64,000 nucleotides of DNA from Congeria kusceri (lineage: Eukaryota > Mollusca > Bivalvia > Myida > Dreissenidae). Where the stretch lies: NCBI GenBank assembly GCA_027627225.1, contig CM051034.1:6626858-6690857 (forward strand), written 5' to 3'. This document shows positions 1-10,560 of the stretch, one piece after another. The notes under the pieces were generated by a model. It had not been told where the DNA came from and made no database searches. It worked only from the letters and a program-made list of their open reading frames with translations. Numbering within the stretch: position 1 is the first letter of the stretch; the number at the start of each line of letters is the position of its first letter. The translations under genes and the position numbers were made by a program.

Positions 1-1330
1 AAGATATTTTAATGAAACTTGGTATACATATAAACGGCAATGTGAGGATTATGCAGGACCTATTATTTTTCACCAGAGGTCAAAGGTCACGTGACTGTTA
101 CTAAAAATACAAATAAACTAAATACTGTTATAATTCGAAAAGTACATAAGATATGACCATGAAACTTGGTACAAAGATTGAACTATAGGTTGCCATCCAT
201 CTGTGTGTCTCTCTATCTGTTCATCCGTATGTTTTTCCATCCGTCTGTCTGTCCGTCCCCAAAACCAGGTTCCTGCAATAACTCAAAAAGTACTGAACTT
301 ATTTCGATGAAACTGGGTATACATATAAACAGCAGTGTGGCAATGTGAGGATTATGCACGACCTTTTTTTTTCACCAGAGGTCAAAGGTCACGTGACTGT
401 TACTAAAAATAGAAATAAACTAACTACTGTAATAATTCGAAATGGACATAAGATATGACCATGAAACTTGGTACAGAGATTGAACTATAGGTTTGCCATC
501 TGTGTGTCACTCTGTCTGTTAATCCGTTTGTCTGTCTGTCCGTCCGTCCCCAAAACCTGGATCCTGTGATTACTCGGAAAGTACTGAAGACACTTTGATG
601 AAACTTTGTATACATAGCAACAGCAATGTGAGAATTATGCATGACCTTTTATTTTTTACCAGAGGTCAAAGGTCACGTGACTGTTACTAAAAATAGAAAT
701 AAACTTAATACTGTAATATTTTGAAAAGTGCATAAGATATGATCATGAAACTTGGTAAACTTGGTACACAGATTGGACTATGGGTTTGCCCTCCGTCTGT
801 GTGCGTCTGTCTGTCTGTTCGTCGGTCGGTCTCACTCTGTCTGTCGGTCACGTCCCCAAAACCTGGATCCTGCGATAACTCAAAAAGTACTGAAGATACT
901 TTGATGAAACTATGTATACATCGAAAGAGCTAGGTGAGGATTGTACACAACCCTTCATTTTTCACCAGAGGTCAAAGGTCACGTGACTGTTACTTAAAAT
1001 ATAAATAAACTTAATACTGTAATAATTCGAAAAGAACATAACATATGATCTTGAAACTTGGTACACAGAATGGACTATATGATTGCCCTCTGTCAGTTAA
1101 GTACTGCAATAACTCAAAAAGTAACTCGAATGTCTGGTCAATGTTACTAAAATAGAAAAAACAACAACTTAATACTGCAGTGACAAATGGGATTTAAATA
1201 CGAAACTTTGTACTTCTACAGATAAAGGGCGATTAGACAGATAAAGGGCGATTTGCACAATGTTTAATTAGTAGGGATTTTCACCGGTAGGGGACTCCTG
1301 TATTGCTTGCAATACTATCAAAGCCTTGTT
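1..1330 (+). repeat. Tandem-core element A, copy 1 (left end outside window)
   Basis: Four to five imperfect units of about 300 bp. Each contains a GAAACTTGGTA block, a CTGTCTGTCCGTC block, a CTCAAAAAGTACTGAA block and a fixed module aggtcaaaggtcacgtgac (77, 379, 663, 969). The right end carries caccggtaggggact at 1282-1296, matching the inverted end of the complete copy at 27499-29181. The order of degenerate units at the right end is the same in both copies, so they descend from one multi-unit parent. No plausible protein is encoded; short reading frames here follow the repeat. Confidence 0.85.
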
Positions 1331-1340
1331 TATCTTTCAG

Positions 1341-1506
1341 AATATAACAGAGACGCAACATCAATTTTTTATATACATACATTTAATGTATAACTATTAT
1401 AATGAAAGAACATCAAGAAATGGAATAAATATATATAAATTAAATAAATATTCGGAATATTTATCAAAAATTGCTACAAAGATTTTGTTTTCACAATTGT
1501 CAGGAC
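1341..1506 (+). CDS. Possible upstream exon, unassigned
   Basis: A good acceptor (tatctttcag) directly follows the end of element A, and a strong donor (gtgagtaa) follows 166 bp later. The frame between them is open for 55 codons plus one base. The translation is rich in Ile, Asn, Tyr and Lys, and contains KIATKILFSQLSG near its end, which might suit a P450 helix. The composition is also what AT-rich non-coding DNA would give. It lies upstream of and on the same strand as the P450 exons, but no motif proves membership. Confidence 0.2.
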
Positions 1507-1746
1507 GTGAGTAATCATTTTGAATGTCGCTTAAATTCTGTCTATTTTAAGAAGTTGCTCATTTCCTATTTTGTTTTAATATAGGACAAATATTCATGAC
1601 GATTGTCAACGTTTTTCGAAAGAACAAATCATTTACAATTTTCAGTGGACAGTACAAACAATGCCTGCTCAATGTCACCATGTCTCATACGTTTTCTTGC
1701 GGGTCTAAAGCTGCTTGTTTTGTAAGCACTAATGATATTTTCCTTG

Positions 1747-3265
1747 TTAGCTCAACTTGCTCATGGTGAGCTTTTGTGATAACCTTTCGTCCGTCGTGCG
1801 TCGTGGGTTGTGCGTCAATATTTTCATTCAAACAACATCCCCTCCTAAACTGCTGGGCAGATTTTCACCAAACTTCACAGGAAATATTATTGGGTGACCC
1901 TCTGTCAAAATTGTTCAAATCGTTTCGGTCCGCTGCATATGTAGGTCACCAGAGCTAAAAATAGATTTAAAAAGTGAAAACTTTAAATGGCTGAGAGCTT
2001 TCATATTTGGAATGTGGCATCCTCTAGTGGTCCTCTACAAAGACTGTTCAAAAGATGCCCCTGGGGTTAAAACTGGCCACGCCCCGGGGGTCACATGGTT
2101 TATATAGAATATATAGCAAAATGACCTTAAGATTCTTCTCCTCTGAAACCACTAGGCCCAGAGGTTTCATATTTGGTATGTAACATCCTAAAGTGGTCCT
2201 CTACAAAGATTGTTCAACTTATGCTCCTGGGGTCAAAACTGGCCATGCCCCGGGGTCACATGGTTTATATAGACTTAAATAGCAAAATCTCTTTAAAAAT
2301 CTTGTTCTCTAAAACCGCAAGGTCCAGAGGTTTCATATTTGGTATGTAACATCCTATAGTGGTCCTCTACATATATTGTTTAATTTATGCTCCTAGGGTC
2401 AAAACTGGCACGCCCCGGAGGTCACATGATTTATATTCACTTAAATAGCAAAATGACTTTAAAAATCTTCTCAGAAACCGCAAGGCCCAGAGGTTTCTTA
2501 TTTGGTATGTAACATCAGATAGTGGTCCTCTACAAAGATTGTTCAAATTATGCCTCTGGGGTCAAAACTGGCTGCGCCCCGGGGGTCACATGGTTTATAT
2601 AAACTTAAATAGCAAAATGTCTTTAAAAATCTCCTGAAACCGCAAAGCCCAGAGGTTTCGTATTTGGTATGTAACATCCTAAAGTGGTCCTCTACAAAGA
2701 TTGTTCAAATTATGCCCCATAGGTCAAAACTGACCACACCCCAGGGGTCACATGGTTTATATAAACTTATATAGCAAAATTACTTTAAAATTCTTCTCGT
2801 CTGAAACCTCAAGGCCTAGAGGTTTCATATTTGGTATGTATATGTGGTCCTGTACAAATATTGTTCAAATTATGCTCCTGGGGTCAAAACTGGTCACGCC
2901 CCGGTGGTCACAGGGTTTATATAGACTTAAATAGCAAAATGACTTTAAAAATCCTCTCCTCTGAAACGGCAAGGCCCACAGCTTTCCTATATGTAGTACG
3001 TAACATTGCATAGTGGTCCTCTCCAAAGATTGTTCAAATTATGCCCCTGGGGTCAAAACTGGCCACACCCCAAGGGGTCACATGGTTTATATAGACTTAA
3101 ATAGCAGAATGACTTTAAAAATCTTTACCTGAAACCGCAAGGTTTGTTCAAGATTGTTCAAATTATGTCCCTGGGATAAAATAAGCCACACCTCGGGGAT
3201 GCAAATTCCAATTGGGTTACAAGGTCTCAGGTGAGCATCCTTGGGCCCTCAGGGCCCTCTTGTTT
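1747..3265 (+). repeat. Tandem-core element B, copy 1 (about 165-bp units)
   Basis: Starts with a tagctcaacttgctcatggt head and a cgtccgtcg tract, then about seven to eight tandem units of roughly 165 bp, and ends ccctcttgttt. Landmarks recur once per unit: cccagaggtttcatatttgg, gtggtcctctacaaagattg, ggtcaaaactggccacgccc and ggtcacatggtttatatag. It resembles the bivalve 'pearl' type (head, tandem core of about 160 bp, tail); that match is from general knowledge. A longer copy lies at 36133-38308. It sits upstream of the first visible P450 exon. Confidence 0.85.
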
Positions 3266-3332
3266 ACTATTAGTGGGAAAAACAGATAGTTGTCTTTATA
3301 TGTGAATCTCTAAATAAATTTTGCATTCACAG

Positions 3333-3443
3333 ATGGAAAAACAGAACTTGTTGCTTGAAGACCCAGAGCTTTTAGAGCACCATCTGTTGGAAGTGGTTCG
3401 CTTGTACCCGCCATTCATTGGAGGACGACGCATCATATGTGAG
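3333..3443 (+). CDS. Cytochrome P450, exon with K-helix ExxR motif
   Basis: First certain exon of a P450 monooxygenase, a heme-thiolate enzyme normally anchored in the endoplasmic reticulum that oxidises lipophilic substrates. The exon is 37 codons, phase 0 at both ends, with acceptor ttgcattcacag and donor gtgagg. It encodes LLEVVRLYPPF, in which E-V-V-R is the invariant ExxR of helix K and RLYPP is the usual following segment. The ATG at its first codon is not a start site; it follows a splice acceptor and the P450 needs about 300 more N-terminal residues, which lie outside the window or upstream. Together with the exons at 4701, 5851 and 7254 it gives the C-terminal third of the enzyme. 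The pattern suggests the CYP26/CYP120-like group, but the subfamily cannot be fixed by eye. Confidence 0.85.
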
Positions 3444-3483
3444 GTGAGGGGGATATTATTGCTAGACATATAACGGTATCATT

Positions 3484-3655
3484 GAAACATACCTGCCGTT
3501 CATTTGTATACAATGGATTATATATGAGGTGAGCGGTAATTACATGTACTAGCTTCGAAATTGTCTCTTGATATCATGTATATCAATAAACTATTGGTGT
3601 AACAATATCGCATACCCGCCGTCCATCGGGGGCCGATCATCCGTGAGGTGAGCGT
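3484..3655 (+). repeat. Two decayed tandem copies of the P450 exon 3' end with splice donor
   Basis: After the real exon end (TACCCGCC...TGTGAG then gtgagg), the intron contains two more versions of the same stretch. One is around 3491-3528 (tacctgccgttcat ... tatgag then gtgagc). The other is around 3615-3647 (tacccgccgtccatcggggg ... cgtgag then gtgagc). Both keep the donor core GAGgtgag. They look like tandem duplications of the exon-intron boundary that later diverged. Confidence 0.7.
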
Positions 3656-4021
3656 CAAATACTAGGCATGCAAGGATAGCACTGAAACTTGCCGCAATAC
3701 TAGTATATTGAAATATAGGCAGATGTTGGCAATATAATGTATATTGAGAGATGGTAACATGTTAGTGTTTTTGATGCAGAATGTTTATCTGAAGAAGTAG
3801 GATAATTTATTGGGTGAGCGAAAAAAACATACTTTGGACACCCAACCTTTTCCCTAGAGTTACTCTATTTTGCTTGGTACATAACAAAACCAGCATTGTG
3901 GTATCAGAAAATAGTAAACCATCAAGAACACCCTGTTAAGCGAAAATTCGGACATTTAAAATTTTAGTCGTAGTCATCATAGTTTTATGTTCAAGATCTT
4001 TATTTTCCATGTGGGCAATGA

Positions 4022-4465
4022 TGTTTCTCATTAAAACCATCTCCAGTCTGACGCTAATATATTATCTGCCGACTGGATCTGATGACTTCGCATTAGGGAT
4101 CACATTCAGATGACCTTTTCAGGAGCCAATCAAACTGTTGCCTTCAAAATGTTGTGGTATAACTTCATATATAAACCACAAATACTATGCACGAAATTAA
4201 CGTGAACTTTGGATGTTTTCTCGCCTAAGGCATCATTATATCCATTGTTATCCGCGTGAAAATTGACTGTAAATGTTTTATTTCAGAGGATCAGCTGGAA
4301 GTGCATCATTTTTTAAAAACTGTGGCCAATCATTGCTGTGCAAAAGGTAGTTTCATTGGGCGCAGCAGGGCTGATATTTTATTGTTCGGAAGGTCATTTG
4401 AACGTGACCTGTTTTATGATGTCTTCAGATCCTAACAATGTTAGTATTTGATTTTAATGTGATTG
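4022..4465 (+). mobile_element. MULE-like foldback MITE, copy 1 (in P450 intron)
   Basis: About 444 bp with long imperfect inverted arms (ctcattaaaac at the left, ttttaatgtgattg at the right; inner arms include gatgacttcgcattag and its complement). It is flanked by the direct repeat gggcaatga (4013-4021 and 4466-4474), a 9-bp target-site duplication typical of Mutator-like elements. A second copy in opposite orientation lies at 15969-16412 in an intron of the ShKT gene. No transposase is encoded. Confidence 0.8.
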
Positions 4466-4700
4466 GGGCAATGATGTTCTAATCTATATGGGCTAGGGGA
4501 AGGTCTATGGTGCACATTAAGAAGCCGTATTTATTATAATGATTTTGTTTATCCAGGGGTTTTATCATTTGAATTATATTAATTAAGGTTTTTAAACATC
4601 CTCTACTCAATGGACATTGAATATTGGCAACAATTAAAATTTACATATGTTAATTTTAAAATATATAATTGGATATATAGCCAGTAGTTCACATCCACAG

Positions 4701-4828
4701 GACGTCACCTCGGCTGGGTACCGGCTCCCTGGGGGCCATGCACTCCTGTACATGACATATGCAGCACACAGGGATCTGGCCGTGTTTGACCAACCAGACA
4801 CTTTCATGCCCGAGAGATGGACTCAGAG
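4701..4828 (+). CDS. Cytochrome P450, exon with PERW motif
   Basis: Acceptor catccacag and donor gtgggt; 42 codons plus two bases. It encodes the segment after helix K up to the PERF/W motif: AGYRLPGGHALLYMTYAAHR, then a phenylalanine- and aspartate-rich link, then FMPERW. In P450s this stretch forms the beta-sheet between helix K and the meander, and the Arg of PERx completes the salt-bridge triad with ExxR. Its leading phase (0) fits the preceding exon and its trailing phase (2) fits the heme-loop exon at 5851. Confidence 0.85.
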
Positions 4829-4989
4829 GTGGGTGGGGTAGTGCTGTTTGGAGGGACTTGCTGTTCACGTATTAGTTGTGATTTCTTTAGAACACATAAC
4901 ATTTTTTTTTTAATCAAATGCAGTACATAGCTTCTATGGTTCTGTTGCATAGTTGTCTTGCATTACAATAATTATGTTAAGCTCTCCTA

Positions 4990-5110
4990 TGTTGGAGGAA
5001 ATTTAGAGAATACTAGGTTAGTGTTGAATACAGATAAGTTTATTTAGCAAGGCTTAGAGTGGTTTAGTTTTTTTTCGTGTCGAGCAAATAAACTTATCTG
5101 TATTCAATAC
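4990..5110. repeat. Short inverted repeat / hairpin in P450 intron
   Basis: gaatacagataagtttattt near 5036 is matched by aaataaacttatctgtattc near 5088, giving a stem of over 20 bp with a loop of about 30 bases. The segment before it (agaatactaggttagtg) also occurs in altered form at 45693-45745 (aggatactaggtcagtg), so this is the end of a dispersed repeat. Confidence 0.65.
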
Positions 5111-5850
5111 TTACCTGGTATTCTATTTATCCCATCATTTTCTGTCTTTATTTTGAAAATAAACAAAAGAAAATCACTTAATAATATGAAAAACATCAAA
5201 TGACGTCACGAAAATATACAAAATGACGTCATTATTATGCGCGTGTTTGTTGTACATGTGTATTCAACAAGGGGGAATACAGCTAAGTTTATCCCACGGG
5301 GTGTTATTTTGTCGATGCAGGTGTGATGATGGGATAAAAAAGAATGAATAAATAACATTTAGGCCTACACCATTACACTATTAAACTGTTACACATTATT
5401 ATTTCAAATATATCTAATATTAGTAGTATTACTTTGCTGTTTTTAAGCAAACATAATTTCTCTTTGCACGTTTGTAAATTAGGGAATAATAGTTTTGTAA
5501 ATGGCTACTAATCAGGGTATTTGCCAAAAGATAAATCTTCTGGTTTGCAACTAAAAAACTTACACAATATAAGTGAGCATGATTTCAACAAAGTCAGATT
5601 AATTTGCTATAAAACAATTTTTATCCAAGGTGAGCATTGGGAAATAAAACTATTTATTCTAAAAATATAATTTTGCCTGTACAATTGTATTGTTTGTTTG
5701 TTTCATGCAACTGTTCTGAACCATTCTTTATGAACATGTATGAACCCTTTTCCAATGTTTTATTTACATTTTGTCTATGTAGCTGTCAAAGAAAATGTGA
5801 CCCCAATTTTCAATATAATTGTCTCTGCATGTTTACGTGTTGCATTCCAG
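5111..5850. other. P450 intron, no further feature seen
   Basis: AT-rich intron sequence. A stretch at 5257-5300 (attcaacaagggggaataca) partly echoes the hairpin repeat at 4990. No exon with P450 motifs is expected here, because the flanking exons join in phase. Confidence 0.6.
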
Positions 5851-5938
5851 CAACAAACATGACCGTGACAAACTCTTCACATTCGGGGCTGGGTCTCGAC
5901 AGTGCATTGGACAGCAGCTAGTGTGGACCATCATCAAG
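5851..5938 (+). CDS. Cytochrome P450, heme-binding loop exon
   Basis: Acceptor ttgcattccag and donor gtatat. One base completes the previous codon, then 29 codons follow. It carries LFTFGAGSRQCIGQQL, a full match to the P450 signature FxxGxRxCxG; the Cys is the axial thiolate ligand of heme. The start of helix L (WTIIK) follows. All conserved residues are present, so this part gives no sign of a pseudogene. The meander between PERW and the heme loop is short. Confidence 0.9.
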
Positions 5939-6991
5939 GTATATTGCTCAAAGCCTTGTAGTAGATTTTTTTTTTTCAATCCACAATTGACCGAGAGTAT
6001 GAATTATTACTAGGAGTACTTAACGCTGTCATTAGACAAAACCCAGGCAACGTGTAATCTATGTAATGAGAAATTTGTGTACAAATGAACCACATCTAAT
6101 TTACTGAACCATCTTGATGGCCTACATCCTTTGGCTTAGTTGGCTTCTGTGAAAGGTACTTATGTAAAACAAATCCGACGGAACGATTTACAAATTAATT
6201 AACAATACATTTAACAATATCTTACATTTCTTTATATTTTCCTAACACTAAGTTATATCGCTCATTTACCACTGAAACAAGGTAAAACAACTACGTACAC
6301 ATAGTATACATATTTCGGATAGATAAATATTCTGATAGAGTGCCGTATATAGTAGTATTTACAAACGAATATTTACAAAACGAAATATTCTAATATATTC
6401 GAATACCTAAAACGAATATTGATTTCAGTATTTGATCCCATCCCTAATTATTACTAATGTTTCTACATGTGATTGAATTGTTAAAGGGGCAATAGCATTT
6501 ATTGTTCCAAAATAATTATATACTAAGTAAAATATGTTTTGCAACAAAAATAAAACTTCATATATTTCATTGAGTCATTGTTATAACGAGAGACGTGAGT
6601 TGATTGACAATGTGTGTAGCCATTCAGTGCACGTGTTATTCGTTGTTAGACAAAGATGTCACGTAAAACATTATATTCTGTACACAGTATTGTTGGAACT
6701 GAATAAGAGCAGTTGTAAGTCCAGCAGTAATCCATCATTACATGTATGAGCATGATCAAACAAAGATTCTAAAGTTGTTGGCTTTTCTGCATTGTTTGAT
6801 CCAATGAAATACTAACGATTGTCCAGCTTTGGAAAAGTAAGTATATAATGAACAATCATAAAATCCTGTCAGTTAAATAAGTAATATTTCAAATATAAAG
6901 TAATGGCTCATTGATTTTCAAATAGGAAGTAGAAAATTTTCACTTAAGAATAACTTAAGATTATTCTTAAGAGCTTTATAAAAAGCAGCCC
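5939..6991. other. P450 intron, no further feature seen
   Basis: Low-GC intron. A palindromic snippet (aataacttaagattattcttaag near 6950) lies just before the MITE at 6992. No other exon-like open segment with splice sites is convincing. Confidence 0.5.
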
Positions 6992-7240
6992 ATATGTGGC
7001 GCGTCGTCGGAAAACTGGACTTAATGCATGTGCATAAAGAGTCGTCCCGGATTAGCATGTGCAGTCTCACTTTCCGCTTTTATGGTATTTTCTGTTTCAA
7101 TGAAGTCTCTTCTAAACATAAATCCACTGTAGGCGGAAAGTGCCGTCCTGGATTAGCCTATGCAGACTGCACAGGCTAATCCGGGACGACACTTTACGCA
7201 CATGCATTAAGTCTGGTTTTCCCATGATGCCCCTCATATA
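6992..7240. mobile_element. Palindromic MITE abutting the last P450 exon
   Basis: Inverted arms begin atatgtggcgcgtcgt and end in a decayed complement, with inner arms cgtcccggattagc and gctaatccgggacg. The middle contains a second palindrome (cctatgcagactgcacagg). The element ends 13 bp before the acceptor of the final P450 exon. A shorter, cleaner copy is at 54500-54613. I associate this sequence type with Dreissena genomes, from recollection only. Confidence 0.75.
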
Positions 7241-7253
7241 TGTTTGTTTGCAG

Positions 7254-7442
7254 ACTGTCATCAAGGAGCTTCTCAGGGATTACACCATCAAGCTTCTGCC
7301 AGGCCAAGATCTCTCGTACAAATGGCTTCCAGTGTCTCGACCGCAGGGAAATGTTTTCGTAACATTCCAGCGTAAGGGAGGAAACTCTCTGTGTCATTCT
7401 TTGCTGGATACTGGAGATGAACAGACAGAAGAACAGTCATAG
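7254..7442 (+). CDS. Cytochrome P450, terminal exon
   Basis: Acceptor tgtttgtttgcag; 62 codons and a TAG stop at 7440-7442. It continues helix L (TVIKELLRDYTIKLLPGQ) and ends with the C-terminal beta-hairpin typical of P450s (PVSRPQGNVFVTFQRK), then a hydrophilic tail with several Glu and Ser. The phase (0) matches the heme exon. The last exon is preceded almost directly by a MITE, which supplies sequence up to 13 bp from the splice site. The nearest AATAAA signals lie more than 900 bp downstream (for example around 8656). Confidence 0.85.
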   Translation, partial: TVIKELLRDYTIKLLPGQDLSYKWLPVSRPQGNVFVTFQRKGGNSLCHSLLDTGDEQTEEQS

Positions 7443-7692
7443 CCAAGCTTGACATACATCTAGTTAGGGATAGATCCAGAGTGAAGTAGCAGGGAGTTGC
7501 GCACTGCTAATTTATGCACCCCCCTGTTGCCCATCTGGTATGGCCAACACATGCATTTTGAACATCTTTTGACTTTGTAAAAACAATGATGATACCATGT
7601 TTAAAAAGCTTTGTTAGATGCATTTAAATGGTAAAAAATGGATAAACTAATATGAAGAGATATAAGATCTGGCCGGCCTTAGCCCCCTGCTC

Positions 7693-7890
7693 TTTTGAGC
7701 AACACCCTGTACCCTATCTTATTTTAGATCTTTCATTATCTAGTGACCAAACTTTGCCTTGTCCTCTTGTTATTGAGGTAAAACTTGATCTTTTGAGCAA
7801 CACCTTGTACCCTATCTTATTTTAGATCTGTCATTATCTAGTGACCAAACTTTGCCTTGTCCTCTTGTTATTGAGGTAAAACTTGATCTT
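7693..7890. repeat. 98-bp tandem duplication in P450 3' flank
   Basis: ttttgagcaacacc begins at 7693 and again at 7791. Both copies run through tatcttattttagatct, tagtgaccaaactttgcctt and gttattgaggtaaaacttga with only a few differences, so the duplication is recent. Confidence 0.85.
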
Positions 7891-8124
7891 TTACCTCTAA
7901 GTTTGATTAGATCGCAACTTAGAATCTTTAGATTTAATACATATTTTGTCATTATTGTACTTGAAAGTGTCTCTTCAAAGTGTCCGTTCACATCTGACGT
8001 AGTGAATGGGACTCGTTTAGGGAAAAAACGCTCATGTTCTAGAACATTTTGGAATTACAGTTTTTGAATGATGTGATTAGATCATTAGACCATAAACAGG
8101 TTTGACCATGCAAACAGGCTACTA

Positions 8125-8330
8125 GGCCATCTCGTCGTTTAGTGGTTAGGGCGTTCGCTTACAAAGCGGGAGGTCGAAGGTTCGAGTCCCGCACAGTTCT
8201 GATGTGGCCAGTTGCCTACCTAGCAGCTAGTTAAATCGAGGGGTACCAAGTGCCTTCCTGGCCAAGCGTCTGGCATTAGTGAAAGATGTAGGATTTAAAA
8301 AGGTACACTGTGCTGCTGAAAAGGGGCAGG
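8125..8330 (+). mobile_element. tRNA-derived SINE
   Basis: The head looks like a tRNA: an A-box-like stretch (gtttagtggttaggg), a foldable anticodon arm with loop ttacaaa, and a perfect B-box ggttcgagtcc at 8179-8189. The T-arm and acceptor stem do not pair properly and the anticodon would be ACA, which animals do not use for Cys. A non-tRNA body follows (caagtgccttcctggccaag). It is best read as a SINE with polymerase III promoter boxes, not a tRNA gene. Confidence 0.6.
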
Positions 8331-9014
8331 GTGGAAAGCCAGACCAGTTGTTTGACATTTTCTGATACATTGGATAATCCAAGGTTTTTATCAAATAAAT
8401 GCTGCTATTTAAGGTTGTTTAGTCTATTCATTTGGCATTAAATATTGGCAAAAACATATTGAATTTCAAAAGATATTGAACATTTCTATGTTGACCATCC
8501 CAGAGGGGCAGAGGGGCAGCAGGGGGGAATCAAATAGGAGCAGGGTCAGCACCCTGCTATTTTGCTGTAGATCTTTCACTACCTGGCGTATAGGATAGAA
8601 ATCGGGAGTAGATGGAATTCAGCCACAAGATACGAGCACATAGATTATTTAAATGAATAAAGATATTTTTTCCCCTAATTGGGACCATATTTTGAAACTA
8701 AAATGGATGCTTTTAAGGTTATATTAAATAGTCCTCTAATGGCAGATGAATTCCTTTGGAGTAGCAGGAACTTTTTGACAATTACATGATAATTCATGTT
8801 CTAATCATCTTTTTATAAATGCAATGCAATGGCATTATAACCATTGTCTTTGTTATTGGTCACATTCCAAGCTAGTGCAATACTCCAAAACATTTATACG
8901 TTTTACTTGTTACATCGGTTGTTTATTGATGGGGTGAACTGTGATTTATTTTTAAAATCGTATATCCAAATTGTTATATTCAGTCTACATTTATGTATGT
9001 ACACAAATTGTTAA
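8331..9014. other. Intergenic, nothing assigned
   Basis: AT-rich sequence with an AATAAA around 8656 and a short direct repeat gaggggcagaggggcag near 8505. No gene or element boundary is recognisable. Confidence 0.4.
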
Positions 9015-9903
9015 TTAATCCCCCGCCGCAAAGCGGGAGGGGGATTATAGGAATGCCCTTCGTCCGTCCGTCTGTCCGTCAGTCTCTCCATCTGTCGCTC
9101 CGTCTGTCTGTCCGTAACATTTTCGTGTCCGCTCCATATCTCCTATAACTTTGAAGGATTTTCATGAAACTTGGCTCAAATGTTTAGGTTATTGAGACAA
9201 TGTGCACAAGGCATGGGCCTTTTATGCCAGCTCAAGGTCAAGGTAACACTTGAAGGTTAAATTTTTGAGCCTCCATTTTGGTGTCCGTTTTTCGTGTCCG
9301 CTCCATATGCCCTATACCCTTTGAAGAATTTTCATGAAACTTACCTCAAATGTTTTGCTCATTGAGACCATGTGCAGAAGGCATAAGCCAGTCACGCCAA
9401 CTCAAGGTCAAGGTCATACTTGAAGGTTGAATGTTTGAGCCTGTATTTTTATGTCCGTTCTATATCTCTTGTGCCCTTTAAAGGATTTTCATGAAACTCG
9501 CCTCAAATGTTTATCACATTGAGGCAAGTGCAGAAGGCATGAGGCAGTCACACCACCTCAAGGTCAAGGTCACACTTGAAGGCCAAATGTTTGAGCTTCC
9601 ATTTTTGTGTCTGCTCCATATCTCCCATGCCCTTTGAGGGATTTTCATAAAACTTGGCTCAAATGTTTATCACATTGAGGCCATTTGCAGAAGGCATAGA
9701 GCAGTCTTGCCACCTCAAGGTCAAGGTCACACTTAAAGGTTAAATGTTTGAGCCTCCATTTTTGTGTCAGCTCCATATCTCCTATGCCCTTAAAGGAATT
9801 TTCATGAAACTGATTAAGGTCAGTGTGATACTTCAAAGTCACCTTCAAAATCTAATGAAGGATCACGGCGGGGGATATAGCTGTCCTTTGGACCGCCTTG
9901 TTG
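9015..9903 (+). repeat. Tandem-core element C
   Basis: Perfect 11-bp inverted ends atcccccgccg (9018-9028) and cggcgggggat (9866-9876). A cgtccgtccgtctgtccgtc tract follows the left end. The core has about four units of 150-180 bp with ttttcatgaaacttggctca, cattgaggccat and ctcaaggtcaaggtcac. The tail is gaccgccttgttg. It has the same plan as elements A, B and D but unrelated ends. Confidence 0.8.
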
Positions 9904-10560
9904 TGATTTATTTGTTTGTTATCATTAAATTTCCTTATTTCTAATGAATTAGCATTTAAAGGGACCTATTTCCATATTGAGTTAGCCAATCAGAGGCACT
10001 GATCTTTCCTTCTTTGTTTTGTTTTTTGAAATTTATTTTCTTGATTGAATATTTGGGTTGAAAAGCCTAGATGCTTTAGTTTAAACGTTATATTGATTAT
10101 TTTCAAAAGTAAAACAATTCTATCCCTTTAATGTAATAAGTTATCATGCTAACGGACAATTATTGAATATCTGTAAGAAACCAATGCTTTTTGTATATAC
10201 ATATTACGTTTACATGTTTTATGTTTGTATTGTACACTGCAAAAATCATGTCTCTTTCACTTATGAACGGTGTGCATTTATGGGCATTACTTGGCTAGTA
10301 ACAAGGTTTTAAGTCTTTTGGTTATTTCCCTTATCTTTCATGGAAATCATTTAAATAAATTTAGTCTGATGTATTCATATTAATAGTAATGAATACCATT
10401 TGAAGATTTTGAAAATAATTGTCAGTATCACACATGTTAAAACCTTTAAAAATCTGCCTCGCATTACTAATCACATAAAGAATAAACCTCAAATCCTGTG
10501 ATAATTTTTTTTTACCACATTCACTGGTGCCATTTTGATATATATTTTGATATATTACAT
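9904..10560. other. Intergenic, nothing assigned
   Basis: AT-rich, no exon-like segment or repeat boundary seen. Confidence 0.4.

Noticed and set aside
8125..8200. tRNA gene for Cys with anticodon ACA
   Set aside because: The T-arm and acceptor stem do not pair, the anticodon is not used in animals, and SINE body sequence follows.
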